64,000 nt of DNA from Clostridiales bacterium DTU070 (GCA_001513105.1 LFSH01000026.1:62001-126000); one strand, 5' to 3'; counted from the stretch's first letter, positions 9,786 to 20,172 are shown. A program made the numbers and translations. Notes: a model not told the origin generated them from the sequence alone.

Positions 9786-10676
9786 ATGTCTTTTCGTTCA
9801 GGATTTGTAACCATTGTAGGACGGCCCAATGTTGGAAAGTCGACACTGCTGAACCTGTTGACAGGTGAGAAGATCGCGATCATTTCCGACAAGCCTCAGA
9901 CAACGAGGAATTCAATAAGGACAATTGTTACCACCGAAGACTACCAGGTGGTTTTTATTGATACACCAGGAATACACCGGCCGAAGAACAAACTGGGGGA
10001 TTACATGCAGAAAACTGCGGTATCAGCTCTTGAAGATGTTGATGTAATCCTGTATATAGTCGAGGCCACCGACAAAACCATCGGACAGGGTGACATGAGA
10101 ATAATAGAACTTCTGAAAAAGGTTAATACACCTGTTCTCCTGCTGATTAACAAGATAGATCTCGTGGATAAACCCAGCCTTCTTCCCCTTATTGATGAAT
10201 ACAGCAAAGCATTGAATTTTGAACAGATCATTCCAATCAGCGCTCTTGATGCAAGGACAAAGGAACTGGTACTGAATGAAACGGTTAAGCTGCTTCCTGA
10301 AGGGCCGCCCTTTTTCCCTGAAGATATGATTACCGATCAGCAGGAAAAGGTATTGGTCCAGGAGCTTATCCGTGAGAAAATCCTGCACCTTATAAGCGAT
10401 GAAGTTCCCCACGGGGTTGGCGTTGAAGTCATACTGTTTAAGGAAATGCCCGAAAAGGAACTGATTGAAATACATGCAAATATTTACTGCGAGAAAGAAA
10501 GCCATAAGGGAATTATTATCGGGAAAAACGGCGAGATGCTCAAAAAAATAGGAACTTTTGCAAGAGAGGACGCTGAAAGACTTCTTGGTTCCAGGATATT
10601 CCTGAAGCTCTGGGTGAAAACCAGGGAGGACTGGCGGAACAGCGATTTTGTACTTAGGGAGCTCGGGTACAAATAA
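9786..10676 (+). CDS. era: GTPase Era, 30S ribosome assembly factor
   Basis: The 296-residue protein has the G1 loop GRPNVGKS at about residues 12-19, the G3 motif DTPG and the G4 motif NKID. A C-terminal KH-type RNA-binding domain includes GIIIGKNGEMLKKIG near 240. Era binds the 3' end of 16S rRNA during small-subunit maturation. ATG 9786 has AAAGGAG seven bases upstream. The length is normal for the family. Confidence 0.97.
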   Translation: MSFRSGFVTIVGRPNVGKSTLLNLLTGEKIAIISDKPQTTRNSIRTIVTTEDYQVVFIDTPGIHRPKNKLGDYMQKTAVSALEDVDVILYIVEATDKTIGQGDMRIIELLKKVNTPVLLLINKIDLVDKPSLLPLIDEYSKALNFEQIIPISALDARTKELVLNETVKLLPEGPPFFPEDMITDQQEKVLVQELIREKILHLISDEVPHGVGVEVILFKEMPEKELIEIHANIYCEKESHKGIIIGKNGEMLKKIGTFAREDAERLLGSRIFLKLWVKTREDWRNSDFVLRELGYK

Positions 10677-10766
10677 GCAAATTCCAAAAATAAGGTTTTC
10701 ACCTCTTGTATTGAAGCGTAGAGCAATGGTATACTTTAAATGATGCATAAACTTTATCAGCGTGCG

Positions 10767-10789
10767 AGCGTCTCTGCTTGTGAGACGCT
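10767..10789 (+). promoter_or_regulatory. Leader hairpin upstream of the DUF1846 gene
   Basis: AGCGTCTC (10767-10774) and GAGACGCT (10782-10789) form a perfect 8-bp stem followed by TGTTTGC. A promoter-like TTGTAT, 18 bases, TATACT lies just upstream, ending near 10735. The hairpin would sit in the leader RNA, about 40 bases before the start codon. It could be a weak attenuator. Confidence 0.4.
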
Positions 10790-10829
10790 TGTTTGCTGTA
10801 AAAAACTGTACCGATGCGGGAGAAGACAA

Positions 10830-12314
10830 ATGAATAAAATAGGATTTGATAATGACAAGTACATTCAGCTACAGTCTCAAAAAATTCTTGAGCGGATCGA
10901 ACTGTTTGGGGGTAAACTCTATCTTGAATTCGGAGGCAAACTGTTTGACGATTATCATGCCTCGAGGGTACTGCCGGGATTCAAACCCGACAGCAAGGTT
11001 AAAATGCTGCTCCAGCTGAAAGATCAGGCCGAAATCATAATAACAATAAACGCCGACGATATAGAAAAAAACAAGCGCCGCGGCGACCTTGGCATAACAT
11101 ATGACCTTGATGTTCTGCGTTTGATTGATGCTTTCAGGGATATCGGGCTTTACGTGGGAAGTGTTGTAATAACACATTACAGATCCCAGACAACAGCCGA
11201 TATGTTTCAAAAACGGCTCGAAACCCTTGGTATCAAGGTATACAGGCATTACCCAATACCGGACTATCCGTCAAACATTCCGCTTATTGTAAGCGATGAG
11301 GGGTTCGGCAAGAATGATTACGTTGAAACCACCCGCTCACTTGTGGTTGTTACTGCTCCTGGACCCGGAAGCGGTAAAATGGCAACCTGTCTTTCCCAGC
11401 TGTACCACGAGTATAAACACGGAGTCAAGGCCGGGTATGCCAAGTTTGAAACATTTCCGATATGGAATCTTCCGCTGAAGCATCCTGTTAACCTTGCGTA
11501 TGAGGCAGCTACAACCGACCTCGATGATGTTAACATGATTGATCCGTTTCACCTTGAAGCATACGGTGTAACATCCGTAAACTATAACAGGGACATTGAA
11601 ATATTCCCTGTATTGAATGCCATATTCGAAAAAATAGCAGGCAGGTCGCCGTATAAAAGCCCTACGGATATGAGCGTCAATATGGCCGGATACTGCATTA
11701 CCGATGACGAAGTGGTTTGCAGGGCGTCCGAGCAGGAAATTATTCGCAGGTACTACAATACACGCTGTTCGCTGCGCCAGGGCCTGGCAGAACGCGAGGA
11801 AGTGTATAAGCTGGAGCTGTTAATGAACCAGTTGGGTATTTCATCAAAAGACAGGCCTGTTGTCGAGGCTGCACTGAAACGTGCGGAGGAAACCGGCGGC
11901 CCTGCAGTAGCCCTTCAGTTGAACGACGGAAGAATAATCACAGGGAAGACATCAGCTTTACTGGGGGCGTCGGCGGCGCTTTTGCTGAATGCACTGAAGG
12001 AGCTGGGCGGAATTCAGCACGAAATACATCTTATCTCCCCAATTATTATTGAACCGATACAGGTTTTGAAAATAAAACATATGGGAAATCACAATCCGCG
12101 GCTGCATACCGATGAGATATTAATTGCCCTGTCCATTTGTGCCGCCACAAACCCTACCGCGGCGCTTGCAATGCAGCAGCTGCCGAAACTTAGGGGTTGT
12201 GAAGCCCATTCAACAGTAATACTGTCACGGGTGGATGAGAATGTATTTCAGAAACTTGGCGTTAACATAACATGCGAACCCCAGTACCAGACCAAAAAAC
12301 TATATCACAGGTAA
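10830..12314 (+). CDS. DUF1846 domain protein
   Basis: The predicted 494-residue protein belongs to the DUF1846 family, recognised from its opening (MNKIGFDNDKYIQLQSQKI), the GKLYLEFGGKLFDDYHASRV region and a GPGSGKMATCLSQLYHE segment. The last resembles a phosphate-binding loop. The family is common in Firmicutes and I know of no firmly established function for it. I placed the start at ATG 10830, behind a CGGGAGAAG site, instead of an upstream in-frame ATG at 10740, because the family begins here and a hairpin occupies the extra segment. Confidence 0.85.
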   Translation: MNKIGFDNDKYIQLQSQKILERIELFGGKLYLEFGGKLFDDYHASRVLPGFKPDSKVKMLLQLKDQAEIIITINADDIEKNKRRGDLGITYDLDVLRLIDAFRDIGLYVGSVVITHYRSQTTADMFQKRLETLGIKVYRHYPIPDYPSNIPLIVSDEGFGKNDYVETTRSLVVVTAPGPGSGKMATCLSQLYHEYKHGVKAGYAKFETFPIWNLPLKHPVNLAYEAATTDLDDVNMIDPFHLEAYGVTSVNYNRDIEIFPVLNAIFEKIAGRSPYKSPTDMSVNMAGYCITDDEVVCRASEQEIIRRYYNTRCSLRQGLAEREEVYKLELLMNQLGISSKDRPVVEAALKRAEETGGPAVALQLNDGRIITGKTSALLGASAALLLNALKELGGIQHEIHLISPIIIEPIQVLKIKHMGNHNPRLHTDEILIALSICAATNPTAALAMQQLPKLRGCEAHSTVILSRVDENVFQKLGVNITCEPQYQTKKLYHR

Positions 12315-12464
12315 AAATGGGTTGCTCCCTCAACAAACGGCTTATATCAGCATATATGGCTTTAAGGACATAGTCGCTTTCGGATTTGGCTTGATTTGGT
12401 ATACATAAACCAAAAGGCTGGACAGAAAATACATATATAATATCTGTTCGTTGAGGGGGATAAC

Positions 12465-12644
12465 ATGATAAAGGATTTAGCATGGCAAATGTTCAAGAAA
12501 ACAGGTAATATAGAGTATTTTCTGCAGTATAAAAACCTTGAGAAGGGAAAATCGGATTTCAGTACTGAAGCAGCTTCCGATACAGTTTTGGATGGTGAAA
12601 AATGGCGTATGTCAAAACCAGGGGAATGGTCGTCCGGGAAGTAA
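12465..12644 (+). CDS. yqzL: YqzL-family small protein
   Basis: This 59-residue frame is preceded by GAGGGGG. Its first 30 residues (MIKDLAWQMFKKTGNIEYFL and onward) match the pattern of the tiny YqzL proteins, in which W..F..TGN..YLL is conserved, encoded just upstream of recO in Bacillus and clostridia. Here the frame runs 43 bp into recO. The part beyond about residue 45 is longer than the usual product and reads through the recO start, so the overlap may couple translation. Function is unknown. Confidence 0.75.
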   Translation: MIKDLAWQMFKKTGNIEYFLQYKNLEKGKSDFSTEAASDTVLDGEKWRMSKPGEWSSGK

Positions 12645-13342
12645 AGGTCGGGGATTATGACAAAATCCTTACGGTAGTTACAGAGGATTTGGGAAGAATT
12701 TCGGTTTCGGCGAGAGGTGTAAGGCGCAGCGGTAACCGCTGCTCTGCCGGAACTCAGATTTTTTCCTACTGTGATTGGGTTCTGTACAAGGGAAAAAATA
12801 CATATATACTGAATTCATGTGAGATTATTAACTCTTTTTACGAAATAAGGCAGGACATGACCCTGCTTGCTCATGCTGCGTATATGCTGCAGCTGATTCA
12901 TGACACTTCATACGAGAATCAGCCTGCAAAGGACAGGCTCACGGTTTTGCTGCATGCTTTGGAAAACCTTCTACAGAAAAACAGGACTCCTTCACTTGTT
13001 ACCCGTGTGTTTGCGCTGAAAACCGTTCAGTTAATGGGCTATGTGCCCATTGTTTCAGGCTGCTGTTTATGCGAGACCAGGGAAACTGATAATATATACT
13101 TCAGTTTTGAGCGCTGCGGATTCGTGTGCGAAGAATGCGTTGCTGGGCTTAACAATGTTGTCCCGGTGAAAACAGGTGCCGCAAAAGCACTGATTTATGT
13201 GCTTTGTGCAGAACCGCGCAAAGCATTCGGGTTCGAGCTTGCCCCCGATGTTCTGAAGAATTTCATCGAAATTGTTGACAGGTACGTTGATGACAGGCTG
13301 GAAAAGAAGTACAGCAAAATGAATTTTTTGCAGGAGCTGTAG
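12602..13342 (+). CDS. recO: DNA repair protein RecO
   Basis: The protein has 246 residues. An N-terminal OB-fold domain (about 1-80) is followed by a helical domain with a four-cysteine zinc site, CCLC near residues 155-158 and CEEC near 178-181. RecO with RecR loads RecA onto SSB-coated single-stranded DNA and anneals strands. Its start overlaps yqzL. The length is typical (240-255). Confidence 0.93.
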   Translation: MAYVKTRGMVVREVKVGDYDKILTVVTEDLGRISVSARGVRRSGNRCSAGTQIFSYCDWVLYKGKNTYILNSCEIINSFYEIRQDMTLLAHAAYMLQLIHDTSYENQPAKDRLTVLLHALENLLQKNRTPSLVTRVFALKTVQLMGYVPIVSGCCLCETRETDNIYFSFERCGFVCEECVAGLNNVVPVKTGAAKALIYVLCAEPRKAFGFELAPDVLKNFIEIVDRYVDDRLEKKYSKMNFLQEL

Positions 13343-13351
13343 GACGGAAAC

Positions 13352-13437
13352 GATATCGTGCGAATGCTCAGAAACATTCGCTGCATTTGCAGGAGCCGGT
13401 AAGTATCAGCCGGTGCGGGCCGGGTTGGAAAAATGCA
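13352..13437 (+). repeat. Dispersed partial copy of the repeat at 8669-9261
   Basis: ATATCGTGCGAATGCTCAGA at about 13354-13373 is identical to the start of the A unit at 8711. It continues with a similar CGCTGCATTTGCA segment, then diverges into CCGGTAAGTATCAGCCGG and a GGAAAAATGCAAAAG end. It fills the recO-secG gap. A weaker relative of the second half (CCGGTAAGTAcaGgCCCGG, then AAAAAGCAAAAG) lies at about 63611-63656. Confidence 0.65.
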
Positions 13438-13451
13438 AAAGAAACTTTTAC

Positions 13452-13480
13452 TTGTAATATAAATTTGTTTGTGTTAAAAT
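13452..13480 (+). promoter_or_regulatory. Promoter of secG
   Basis: TTGTAA (13452-13457), a 17-base spacer and TAAAAT (13475-13480) lie 48 bp upstream of secG. Confidence 0.5.
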
Positions 13481-13527
13481 TAATGACGCTGGATTTCATC
13501 GAGAACGGAATTATTGGAGGTTTAGTA

Positions 13528-13761
13528 ATGGAGATTGTTGTTAATATTCTGCATATATTAGTTTCTATCGCAATAATCGCTGTAGTATTGTTACAGTCCG
13601 GACGTTCTGCCGGAATAAGCGGTGCTATTGCCGGCGGTGCAGAAACCTTTTTCGGAAAACACAAAGGCCGTACCATCGACGCAATGCTTAGCAAGTACAC
13701 AAAGTTTGCAATTGCTGTTTTCATTGTAACATCCATTATTCTGACAATATTATTAAAGTAA
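13528..13761 (+). CDS. secG: Preprotein translocase subunit SecG
   Basis: The product has 77 residues with two membrane helices: residues 3-22, and 55-76 near the C terminus. Between them lies the conserved cytoplasmic loop LLQSGRSAGISGAIAGGAET. SecG binds SecYE and assists SecA-driven export. An upstream in-frame start would add unrelated sequence. ATG 13528 has TTGGAGG eight bases away. Confidence 0.92.
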   Translation: MEIVVNILHILVSIAIIAVVLLQSGRSAGISGAIAGGAETFFGKHKGRTIDAMLSKYTKFAIAVFIVTSIILTILLK

Positions 13762-13897
13762 TTGCCTTAGGTAATATCAACAACGCGAACGGGACTGTAC
13801 ATGCTTCGAAGGTGTGTATGGTCTTTTTGTTTATCGGTGTTTTGTAATTTGCGTTATAATCCGTTCTTTAAAATTTCTATGGAAAAGAAGGTTAGTT

Positions 13898-15877
13898 ATG
13901 CCTGAATTCAGAATAAAATCCGATTACAGGCCTTCGGGTGACCAGCCCGAGGCAATAGAAAAATTGGCAGATTCAATTAACAGGGGGAACAGACATCAGA
14001 CACTTCTTGGTGTTACGGGCTCGGGTAAAACCTTTACAATAGCCAATGTGATAGAAAAGGTACAAAAGCCCACCCTGGTCATCGCCCATAACAAAACCCT
14101 TGCAGCACAGTTGTGCTCGGAATTCCGTGAGTTTTTTCCCGATAATGCGGTAGAGTATTTTGTAAGCTATTATGATTACTACCAGCCCGAAGCATATGTT
14201 CCCGCCACCGACACATATATAGAAAAGGATTCATCAATAAACGACGAGATTGATAATCTGCGGCATTCCGCAACGGCAGCCCTGTTTGAGAGAAGAGATG
14301 TAATAATCGTTGCCAGTGTTTCATGCATATACGGCCTTGGCGATCCCGAGGATTACACCGATCTTATGGTATCTTTAAGGCCGGGAATGCAGAAGGACAG
14401 GGATGAAGTTATAAAAAAACTTGTTGATATCCAGTATACCCGCAATGAAATTGATTTCCGAAGGGGAACATTCAGGGTAAAAGGGGATGTACTGGATATT
14501 TATCCCGCATCTTCTTCCGGTACTGCAATAAGGGTGGAGTTTTTTGGTGACGAAATAGACAGGATTACCGAAGTGGATCCGTTTACAGGCGAAATAATAG
14601 GAACACGAACCTACTTTGCCGTGTTTCCCGCATCCCACTATGCCACGACAAGGGCAAAGATGGAGGCTGCAATCAAGTCAATAGAACAGGAGCTTGAAGA
14701 AAGGCTTGAATACTTCAGGGCGAATGACAAACTCCTCGAAGCCCAGAGGCTGGAGCAGAGGACAAGATATGATCTCGAAATGATGCGAGAGATAGGCTTT
14801 TGCTCGGGAATAGAAAACTACTCCCGCCATATCAGCGGCAGGGAGCCCGGAAGCCCGCCGTATACCCTTCTTGACTATTTCCCGAAAGATTTTCTTGTGG
14901 TAATTGACGAATCCCATGTAACAGTTCCACAGATCGGCGCGATGTACAACGGGGACCGCTCAAGAAAGGAAACCCTTGTTGAATATGGATTCCGCCTTCC
15001 GTCTGCTTTTGATAACAGGCCCCTTACGTTCTCGGAGTTCGAACAGAAGGTCAACCAGGTCATTTATGTAAGCGCCACTCCGGGGAACTATGAGCGGGAG
15101 AAATCCTCGGTTATTGTCGAGCAGATTATAAGACCGACGGGACTGGTTGATCCTGAAGTTATTGTAAAACCGGTAAAGAACCAGATAGACGACCTCATGG
15201 AAGAGATACAGGTCAGGGTTGAACGCAATGAGCGGGTCCTGGTGACCACCCTTACAAAAAGGATGGCGGAGGACTTGACCCAGTACCTTGCTGATGTCGG
15301 GATTAAAGTCAGGTACCTGCATTCGGATATAGATACGATTGAACGTATGGAAATAATCCGGGATTTGCGGCTGGGTGAATTTGACGTCCTCGTTGGCATC
15401 AATCTTCTCAGGGAAGGCCTTGATTTGCCGGAGGTTTCCCTTGTTGCAATCCTTGATGCCGACAAGGAAGGCTTTCTGCGTTCTGAAACATCGCTGATAC
15501 AGACAATAGGAAGGGCGGCAAGAAACGTAAACGGTAAGGTTATCATGTATGCTGATCATATGACAGGCTCAATGGAAAGGGCAATCAGTGAAACCAACAG
15601 GAGAAGGCAGAAACAGATGGAATATAACAGGAGAATGGGGATTACTCCGAAAACAATACAGAAAGCCGTGCACGACACCCTTGAGACTTTAAAGGTGGCT
15701 GAAGAAGGCAAGGCGTTTGTTATTGACGATGGTGACATGCCCGTTGAGAAACTGATCGGGAAACTTACTGCCGAAATGAAGGCTGCTGCAAAAGAGCTGG
15801 AGTTTGAAAAAGCCGCAATGCTGAGAGACAGGATTAACGAATTGAAGAAAAAACTTGAGGAAGAGGAAACTGATTAA
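13898..15877 (+). CDS. uvrB: Excinuclease ABC subunit UvrB
   Basis: The 659-residue protein has Walker A GVTGSGKT near residue 40, the beta-hairpin segment [10 protein letters not shown] used for damage verification, helicase motifs including IDESH and QTIGRAARN, and the C-terminal UVR/UvrC-binding motif ([19 protein letters not shown]). UvrB is the damage-verifying core of nucleotide excision repair. I start it at ATG 13898 after AAAAGAAGG. Upstream in-frame codons would add 28 atypical residues. No uvrA follows here; a uracil-DNA glycosylase gene does. Confidence 0.97.
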   Translation: MPEFRIKSDYRPSGDQPEAIEKLADSINRGNRHQTLLGVTGSGKTFTIANVIEKVQKPTLVIAHNKTLAAQLCSEFREFFPDNAVEYFVSYYDYYQPEAYVPATDTYIEKDSSINDEIDNLRHSATAALFERRDVIIVASVSCIYGLGDPEDYTDLMVSLRPGMQKDRDEVIKKLVDIQYTRNEIDFRRGTFRVKGDVLDIYPASSSGTAIRVEFFGDEIDRITEVDPFTGEIIGTRTYFAVFPASHYATTRAKMEAAIKSIEQELEERLEYFRANDKLLEAQRLEQRTRYDLEMMREIGFCSGIENYSRHISGREPGSPPYTLLDYFPKDFLVVIDESHVTVPQIGAMYNGDRSRKETLVEYGFRLPSAFDNRPLTFSEFEQKVNQVIYVSATPGNYEREKSSVIVEQIIRPTGLVDPEVIVKPVKNQIDDLMEEIQVRVERNERVLVTTLTKRMAEDLTQYLADVGIKVRYLHSDIDTIERMEIIRDLRLGEFDVLVGINLLREGLDLPEVSLVAILDADKEGFLRSETSLIQTIGRAARNVNGKVIMYADHMTGSMERAISETNRRRQKQMEYNRRMGITPKTIQKAVHDTLETLKVAEEGKAFVIDDGDMPVEKLIGKLTAEMKAAAKELEFEKAAMLRDRINELKKKLEEEETD

Positions 15878-15878
15878 A

Positions 15879-16601
15879 ATGAGAATCCCGTTGATTCCGG
15901 ATAATGTTCACAGTTCGTGGTTTGATTTCTTAAGCCGCGAACGTTTGGAAATGATAAAGGACATATCATGCAGAATAGGGGAGGACGTCAATCCTGAGTA
16001 CAACAATATTCTGCGTTTTCTGAATGTGGATCTTCTGAATGTAAAGGTTGTTGTATTAGGGCAGGATCCATATCCCGAGAAGGGAACGGCCACGGGCAGG
16101 GCCTTTGAAGTAGGCGGCCTGAAGTCGTGGGATCAGCCTTTCAGACAGGTTTCATTGAAAAACATTATCCGCCTGGTATATAAAAGTTACAATAATATAA
16201 CCAGGTACGAGGATATCCTTTCATTTACCGAAATAAAGAAAGAAATAAAGGAAGGCAGGTTTCCGATACTCCCGCCTGATAAACTGTTCGAGTCGTGGGA
16301 AAAGCAGGGCGTCCTGCTTCTGAATACGTCTTTCAGCTGCATTCCGAACAGCCCTCAGAGCCATGCATTAATATGGCAGGATTTTACCCGTGAACTGATA
16401 GGGTATATCTCGGAAAGATTCGAGCTTTGCTGGTTTCTATGGGGAAAACACGCTATAAGCCTGAAACCGGTTATAAACAGGGGTACCTTTTTTGTTTCAA
16501 GGCATCCCATGCTTTGCTCTTCAAAATATGACGATGATTTTCTTAAGTCTGATTGTATTGACAAAACAAGGCATATCATAAACTGGCTTGGAACGGCATG
16601 A
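15879..16601 (+). CDS. Divergent family-1-like uracil-DNA glycosylase
   Basis: About 240 residues. GQDPYP replaces the canonical GQDPYH near residue 58. GVLLLNTSFSC corresponds to the uracil-recognition strand GVLLLNTVLTV. RHPMLCSS replaces HPSPLS but keeps the catalytic His. LWGKHA matches the family. The Asp that activates water in family 1 is present. A stretch of about 20 residues (about 105-130) is longer than usual. It probably removes uracil from DNA, but altered loops could shift substrate preference. ATG 15879 follows the uvrB stop almost directly, with GAGGAAGAGG upstream inside uvrB. Confidence 0.8.
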   Translation: MRIPLIPDNVHSSWFDFLSRERLEMIKDISCRIGEDVNPEYNNILRFLNVDLLNVKVVVLGQDPYPEKGTATGRAFEVGGLKSWDQPFRQVSLKNIIRLVYKSYNNITRYEDILSFTEIKKEIKEGRFPILPPDKLFESWEKQGVLLLNTSFSCIPNSPQSHALIWQDFTRELIGYISERFELCWFLWGKHAISLKPVINRGTFFVSRHPMLCSSKYDDDFLKSDCIDKTRHIINWLGTA

Positions 16602-16745
16602 CCAGAATGGGCCTGTGCCGTAGAACTGCGAAGCAATTTATTCCGTTCTTTTTACCGAATAATTTCATGTCGCTCCGGTTAATTTAAGAACATCGGCATT
16701 CAACACATGAATATGAAATAAAATGCCATGGCTTAAATTACATCG

Positions 16746-16803
16746 GGGCGGTTCCGTGCTTTTTCCGGCATCAGATAATGAAAACGCCGTTTCGGAGCCG
16801 CCC
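16746..16803 (+). other. Long hairpin upstream of spoIVB
   Basis: GGGCGGTTCCG (16746-16756) is complementary to CGGAGCCGCCC (16793-16803), with a 36-base loop and one mismatch. No T tract follows, so it is not a standard terminator. It ends 26 bp before the spoIVB start and may be a transcript-end or leader structure. The rest of the 228-bp gap holds nothing I recognise. Confidence 0.35.
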
Positions 16804-16829
16804 GAGGTACCCGAACTGGAGCGTGTGAT

Positions 16830-18101
16830 ATGATATTCAGGAAGGAGAAATCTTTTCTCAGGCTTGGTTTTCTTGTTTTGATTGTCATAGTATCGTTGTA
16901 TCTTTCCCTGGTAGTGTTTACGCCAAGCCAGATGACTGTTCTGGCGGGAGAAGTATACCGCGTCGAGTTTTTCTCGCCGTTCCGGCTTCAGTTATCGGCT
17001 GAAACCGGGGGAATACATGTTGAGAGGATGGAAACGGCATACAGGAGCTCTGTCCTCTCTATGCCGTATACACTTAAGGGAACCCAGTATGGGCAGAAAA
17101 AGGTCCAGCTGAGCCTGTTCGGCCTTGTCCCTGTCAAGGACATAAACGTCAATGTTATTCCTGCCAGTGAACTGATCGTTTGCGGGAATACTGTCGGCAT
17201 AAGGTTGTACATCAGGGGAATTCTTGTTGTTGGAGTTTCAGGCGTCATGACTTCCGACGGGAAGGAGGTCCTGCCTGCCAGGGATACAGGCATTGAGCCC
17301 GGGGACTTCATCATCGCCGTGGATAACAGGGAAATAGAAAGAATAACCGATTTATCTGAAATAATTGACAAGTCGTGTGGGAAAGAAATTACAATAAGGT
17401 TTATACACGACAGCCAGGTGAGGGAGGTAAAGGTTACGCCGGTGCAAAGCGCTGAAGACGGAAAGTACAGGATTGGATTATGGGTCAGGGACAGTACGGC
17501 GGGAATCGGGACACTGACTTATATTGAAGAGGAAACGGGAAAGTTTGGAGCTCTTGGTCATGGGATTACTGATATTGATACCGGGATCATGATGCCTGTT
17601 AAGAACGGGGAACTGCTCAGATCATCCGTATATGGTATCAGAAAGGGGCTCCAGGGCAGCCCGGGTGAATTGCAGGGTGATTTCCTGAAAAGCCCCGAAG
17701 TGATAGGCGAAATATACTGGAACACAGCATTCGGAGTATTCGGAAGAATAGACAGGAATGTACTGTCCGGGCTGAACGGAAGGAAATATCCCGTCGGAAC
17801 AAGAAGCATGGTAAAGGAAGGCCCTGCGACCATCCTGTCCAATATACATGAACAAGAGGTTGAAGAGTTTACCGTTGAAATACAGCGTATTGCAAGAAGA
17901 AATCTTTCGGGACCGAAGAGCATGATAATAAAAATCACCGATCCGCGGCTCCTGAGCGAAACAGGCGGAATTATCCAGGGGATGTCGGGCAGCCCTATTA
18001 TCCAGAACGGAAGAATAATCGGAGCGGTCACGCATGTTCTTGTGAATGATCCTACAAGGGGCTACGGAATTTTTATTGAAACCATGCTGGGCATGAATTA
18101 A
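16830..18101 (+). CDS. spoIVB: SpoIVB, sporulation serine protease (S55)
   Basis: The protein has 423 residues. An N-terminal membrane anchor lies at about residues 10-32. A PDZ domain follows at about 110-200, with GVMTSDGKEVLPARDTGIEPGD and the downstream GDFIIAVDN. Then comes the S55 peptidase domain with GHGITDIDTG (catalytic His) and GMSGSPI (catalytic Ser near 388). SpoIVB is secreted from the forespore into the intermembrane space and triggers pro-sigma-K processing. It is strong evidence for an endospore former. Its classical neighbour spo0A is not in the following kilobases; lepA follows instead. Confidence 0.93.
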   Translation: MIFRKEKSFLRLGFLVLIVIVSLYLSLVVFTPSQMTVLAGEVYRVEFFSPFRLQLSAETGGIHVERMETAYRSSVLSMPYTLKGTQYGQKKVQLSLFGLVPVKDINVNVIPASELIVCGNTVGIRLYIRGILVVGVSGVMTSDGKEVLPARDTGIEPGDFIIAVDNREIERITDLSEIIDKSCGKEITIRFIHDSQVREVKVTPVQSAEDGKYRIGLWVRDSTAGIGTLTYIEEETGKFGALGHGITDIDTGIMMPVKNGELLRSSVYGIRKGLQGSPGELQGDFLKSPEVIGEIYWNTAFGVFGRIDRNVLSGLNGRKYPVGTRSMVKEGPATILSNIHEQEVEEFTVEIQRIARRNLSGPKSMIIKITDPRLLSETGGIIQGMSGSPIIQNGRIIGAVTHVLVNDPTRGYGIFIETMLGMN

Positions 18102-18284
18102 TCCCGTTTGCTCCCTGTATATGTTTCATTTATTTTATATACTTTATCCCAACCCGACATTTTGGCACGGTCCCTGTTTTAACCGGTATCTGTACAAAAG
18201 TTTGGTTACTGTGGTATAATTCATTAGTAATATTTTGTCACCCCGGACGGTAAGCCGGAATTTCCGCCTTATTGAAATGACACG

Positions 18285-18313
18285 GAGAAATTGCAGGGCA
18301 ATTTCTCTTTCTT
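18285..18313 (+). terminator. Hairpin with U-rich tail ahead of lepA
   Basis: GAGAAATTGC (18285-18294) and GCAATTTCTC (18298-18307) form a perfect 10-bp stem with a three-base loop, followed by TTTCTT. A TATAAT box lies near 18216. The hairpin therefore falls in the lepA leader transcript and could attenuate it, or terminate spoIVB read-through. Confidence 0.55.
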
Positions 18314-18350
18314 AAAATCCGAATGATAGAAGTGAGGTTTCAGTAGTTAA

Positions 18351-20162
18351 ATGCCAGGAGAGAGACAAAAAAACATAAGGAATTTCTGTATTATAGCTCA
18401 TATTGATCACGGAAAATCAACACTGGCCGACAGGTTGCTTGAAAAAACCGGTGTTCTTACAGAACGGGAAATTGAGTCGCAGGTCCTGGATACCATGGAG
18501 CTGGAACGGGAACGCGGTATCACAATAAAAGCCCAGGCTTCAAGGATGGTTTACAGGGCAAACGACGGCCGGGAATATATTCTGAACCTTATCGATACAC
18601 CGGGCCATGTTGACTTTAACTATGAAGTGTCAAGAAGTATTGCTGCCTGTGAAGGTGCAATACTGGTCGTTGATGCTTCACAGGGTATTGAGGCTCAGAC
18701 CTTGGCAAATGTCTATCTTGCCCTTGAGCATAACCTTGAAATCATACCCGTTATCAATAAAATAGATTTGCCCGGTGCCAGACCCGACGAGGTAAAACGC
18801 GAGATAGAGGATGTTATTGGCCTTGATTGCAGCGATGCTCCGCTTATCTCGGCAAAAAACGGGATTAATATAGAGGCGGTTCTTGAAAAAATAGTTGAAT
18901 TGATTCCTCCGCCGTCAGGTGATGAGGAATCCCCCCTTCGCGCGCTGATTTTTGATTCCCTTTACGATAATTATAAGGGAGTAATAGCGCATGTAAGGGT
19001 AATGGAAGGAAGCGTCAGGCCCGGCCAGGAGATTTTCATGATGCATACCAAAAAGAAATTTACCGTTACCGAACTGGGCTATTTCCGTCCCGGCGGCCTG
19101 ATATCAGCCGATGCACTGTATGCCGGTGAAGTGGGTTTTATATGTGCAAGCATTAAAAATGTAGCCGATACCCGTGTCGGGGATACGGTAACCCTGGCAT
19201 CCAATCCCGCAAAGGAGCCGCTGCCCGGATATAAAAAGGCAGTTCCTATGGTATTCTGCGGTATTTATCCCGCGGACGGTTCCAAGTACAGCGATTTGCG
19301 CGATGCCCTTGAAAAGCTGCAACTGAATGATGCTTCACTGCTGTATGAGCCGGAGACGTCAGCTGCTTTGGGTTTTGGGTTCAGATGCGGATTTCTGGGG
19401 CTTCTGCACATGGAGATAATCCAGGAGCGGCTTGAACGTGAATACAATCTTGATCTCGTTACCACGGCTCCGAGTGTTATATACCGCATAACAAAAACAA
19501 CCGGTGAAGTTTTAACGATAGACAATCCGACGAATATGCCCGATCCGGGTTCAATAGAAAAAATGGAAGAGCCAGTGGTGAAAGCGTCAATTATGACTCC
19601 TCCCGAGTATGTCGGCAGCATAATGGAACTGTGCCAGGATCGCAGGGGCGAGTACATCGGCATGGAATATATTGAAAGCAACCGGGCGGTATTGACTTAC
19701 GATATGCCGCTGAATGAAATAGTGTATGACTTTTTCGATGCCCTGAAATCACGGTCGAAGGGATATGCTTCCTTTGATTATGAGTTCAAGGGTTACAAGG
19801 AATCTGACCTGGTGAAACTTGACATCCGCCTTAACGGAGAAGTGGTGGACGCTTTGTCCTTTATCGTGCATAAAAGCAAAGCATACGACAGGGGAAGAAG
19901 AATTGCAGAGAAACTTAAAGAGACCATTCCGAGGCAGATGTTTGAAATTCCGATCCAGGCCTGCATTGGCTCAAAGATAATTGCAAGGGAAACGGTAAAG
20001 GCATACAGGAAGGACGTTCTTGCAAAATGCTACGGCGGAGATATAACAAGAAAGAAGAAGCTGCTTGAGAAGCAGAAGGAAGGCAAGAAACGCATGCGCC
20101 AGGTGGGAAGCGTGGAGATCCCGCAGGAAGCCTTTATGAGCGTTCTGAAACTTGATACATAG
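18351..20162 (+). CDS. lepA: Elongation factor 4 (LepA)
   Basis: The 603-residue translational GTPase has [14 protein letters not shown] near residues 15-28, DTPGHVDF and NKIDLPGA. It also has the LepA-specific C-terminal domain ([20 protein letters not shown] near 557-576), which replaces EF-G domain IV. The family acts on stalled or mistranslocated ribosomes under ionic stress. hemW follows 10 bp after its stop, a linkage common in Firmicutes. Confidence 0.97.
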   Translation: MPGERQKNIRNFCIIAHIDHGKSTLADRLLEKTGVLTEREIESQVLDTMELERERGITIKAQASRMVYRANDGREYILNLIDTPGHVDFNYEVSRSIAACEGAILVVDASQGIEAQTLANVYLALEHNLEIIPVINKIDLPGARPDEVKREIEDVIGLDCSDAPLISAKNGINIEAVLEKIVELIPPPSGDEESPLRALIFDSLYDNYKGVIAHVRVMEGSVRPGQEIFMMHTKKKFTVTELGYFRPGGLISADALYAGEVGFICASIKNVADTRVGDTVTLASNPAKEPLPGYKKAVPMVFCGIYPADGSKYSDLRDALEKLQLNDASLLYEPETSAALGFGFRCGFLGLLHMEIIQERLEREYNLDLVTTAPSVIYRITKTTGEVLTIDNPTNMPDPGSIEKMEEPVVKASIMTPPEYVGSIMELCQDRRGEYIGMEYIESNRAVLTYDMPLNEIVYDFFDALKSRSKGYASFDYEFKGYKESDLVKLDIRLNGEVVDALSFIVHKSKAYDRGRRIAEKLKETIPRQMFEIPIQACIGSKIIARETVKAYRKDVLAKCYGGDITRKKKLLEKQKEGKKRMRQVGSVEIPQEAFMSVLKLDT

Positions 20163-20172
20163 GCGTTGAGAA

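Noticed and set aside
16708-16735. TGAATA as a possible sigma-G/sigma-F promoter for spoIVB
   Set aside because: No CATnnTA-like -10 element at the right spacing; expected from biology but not seen.
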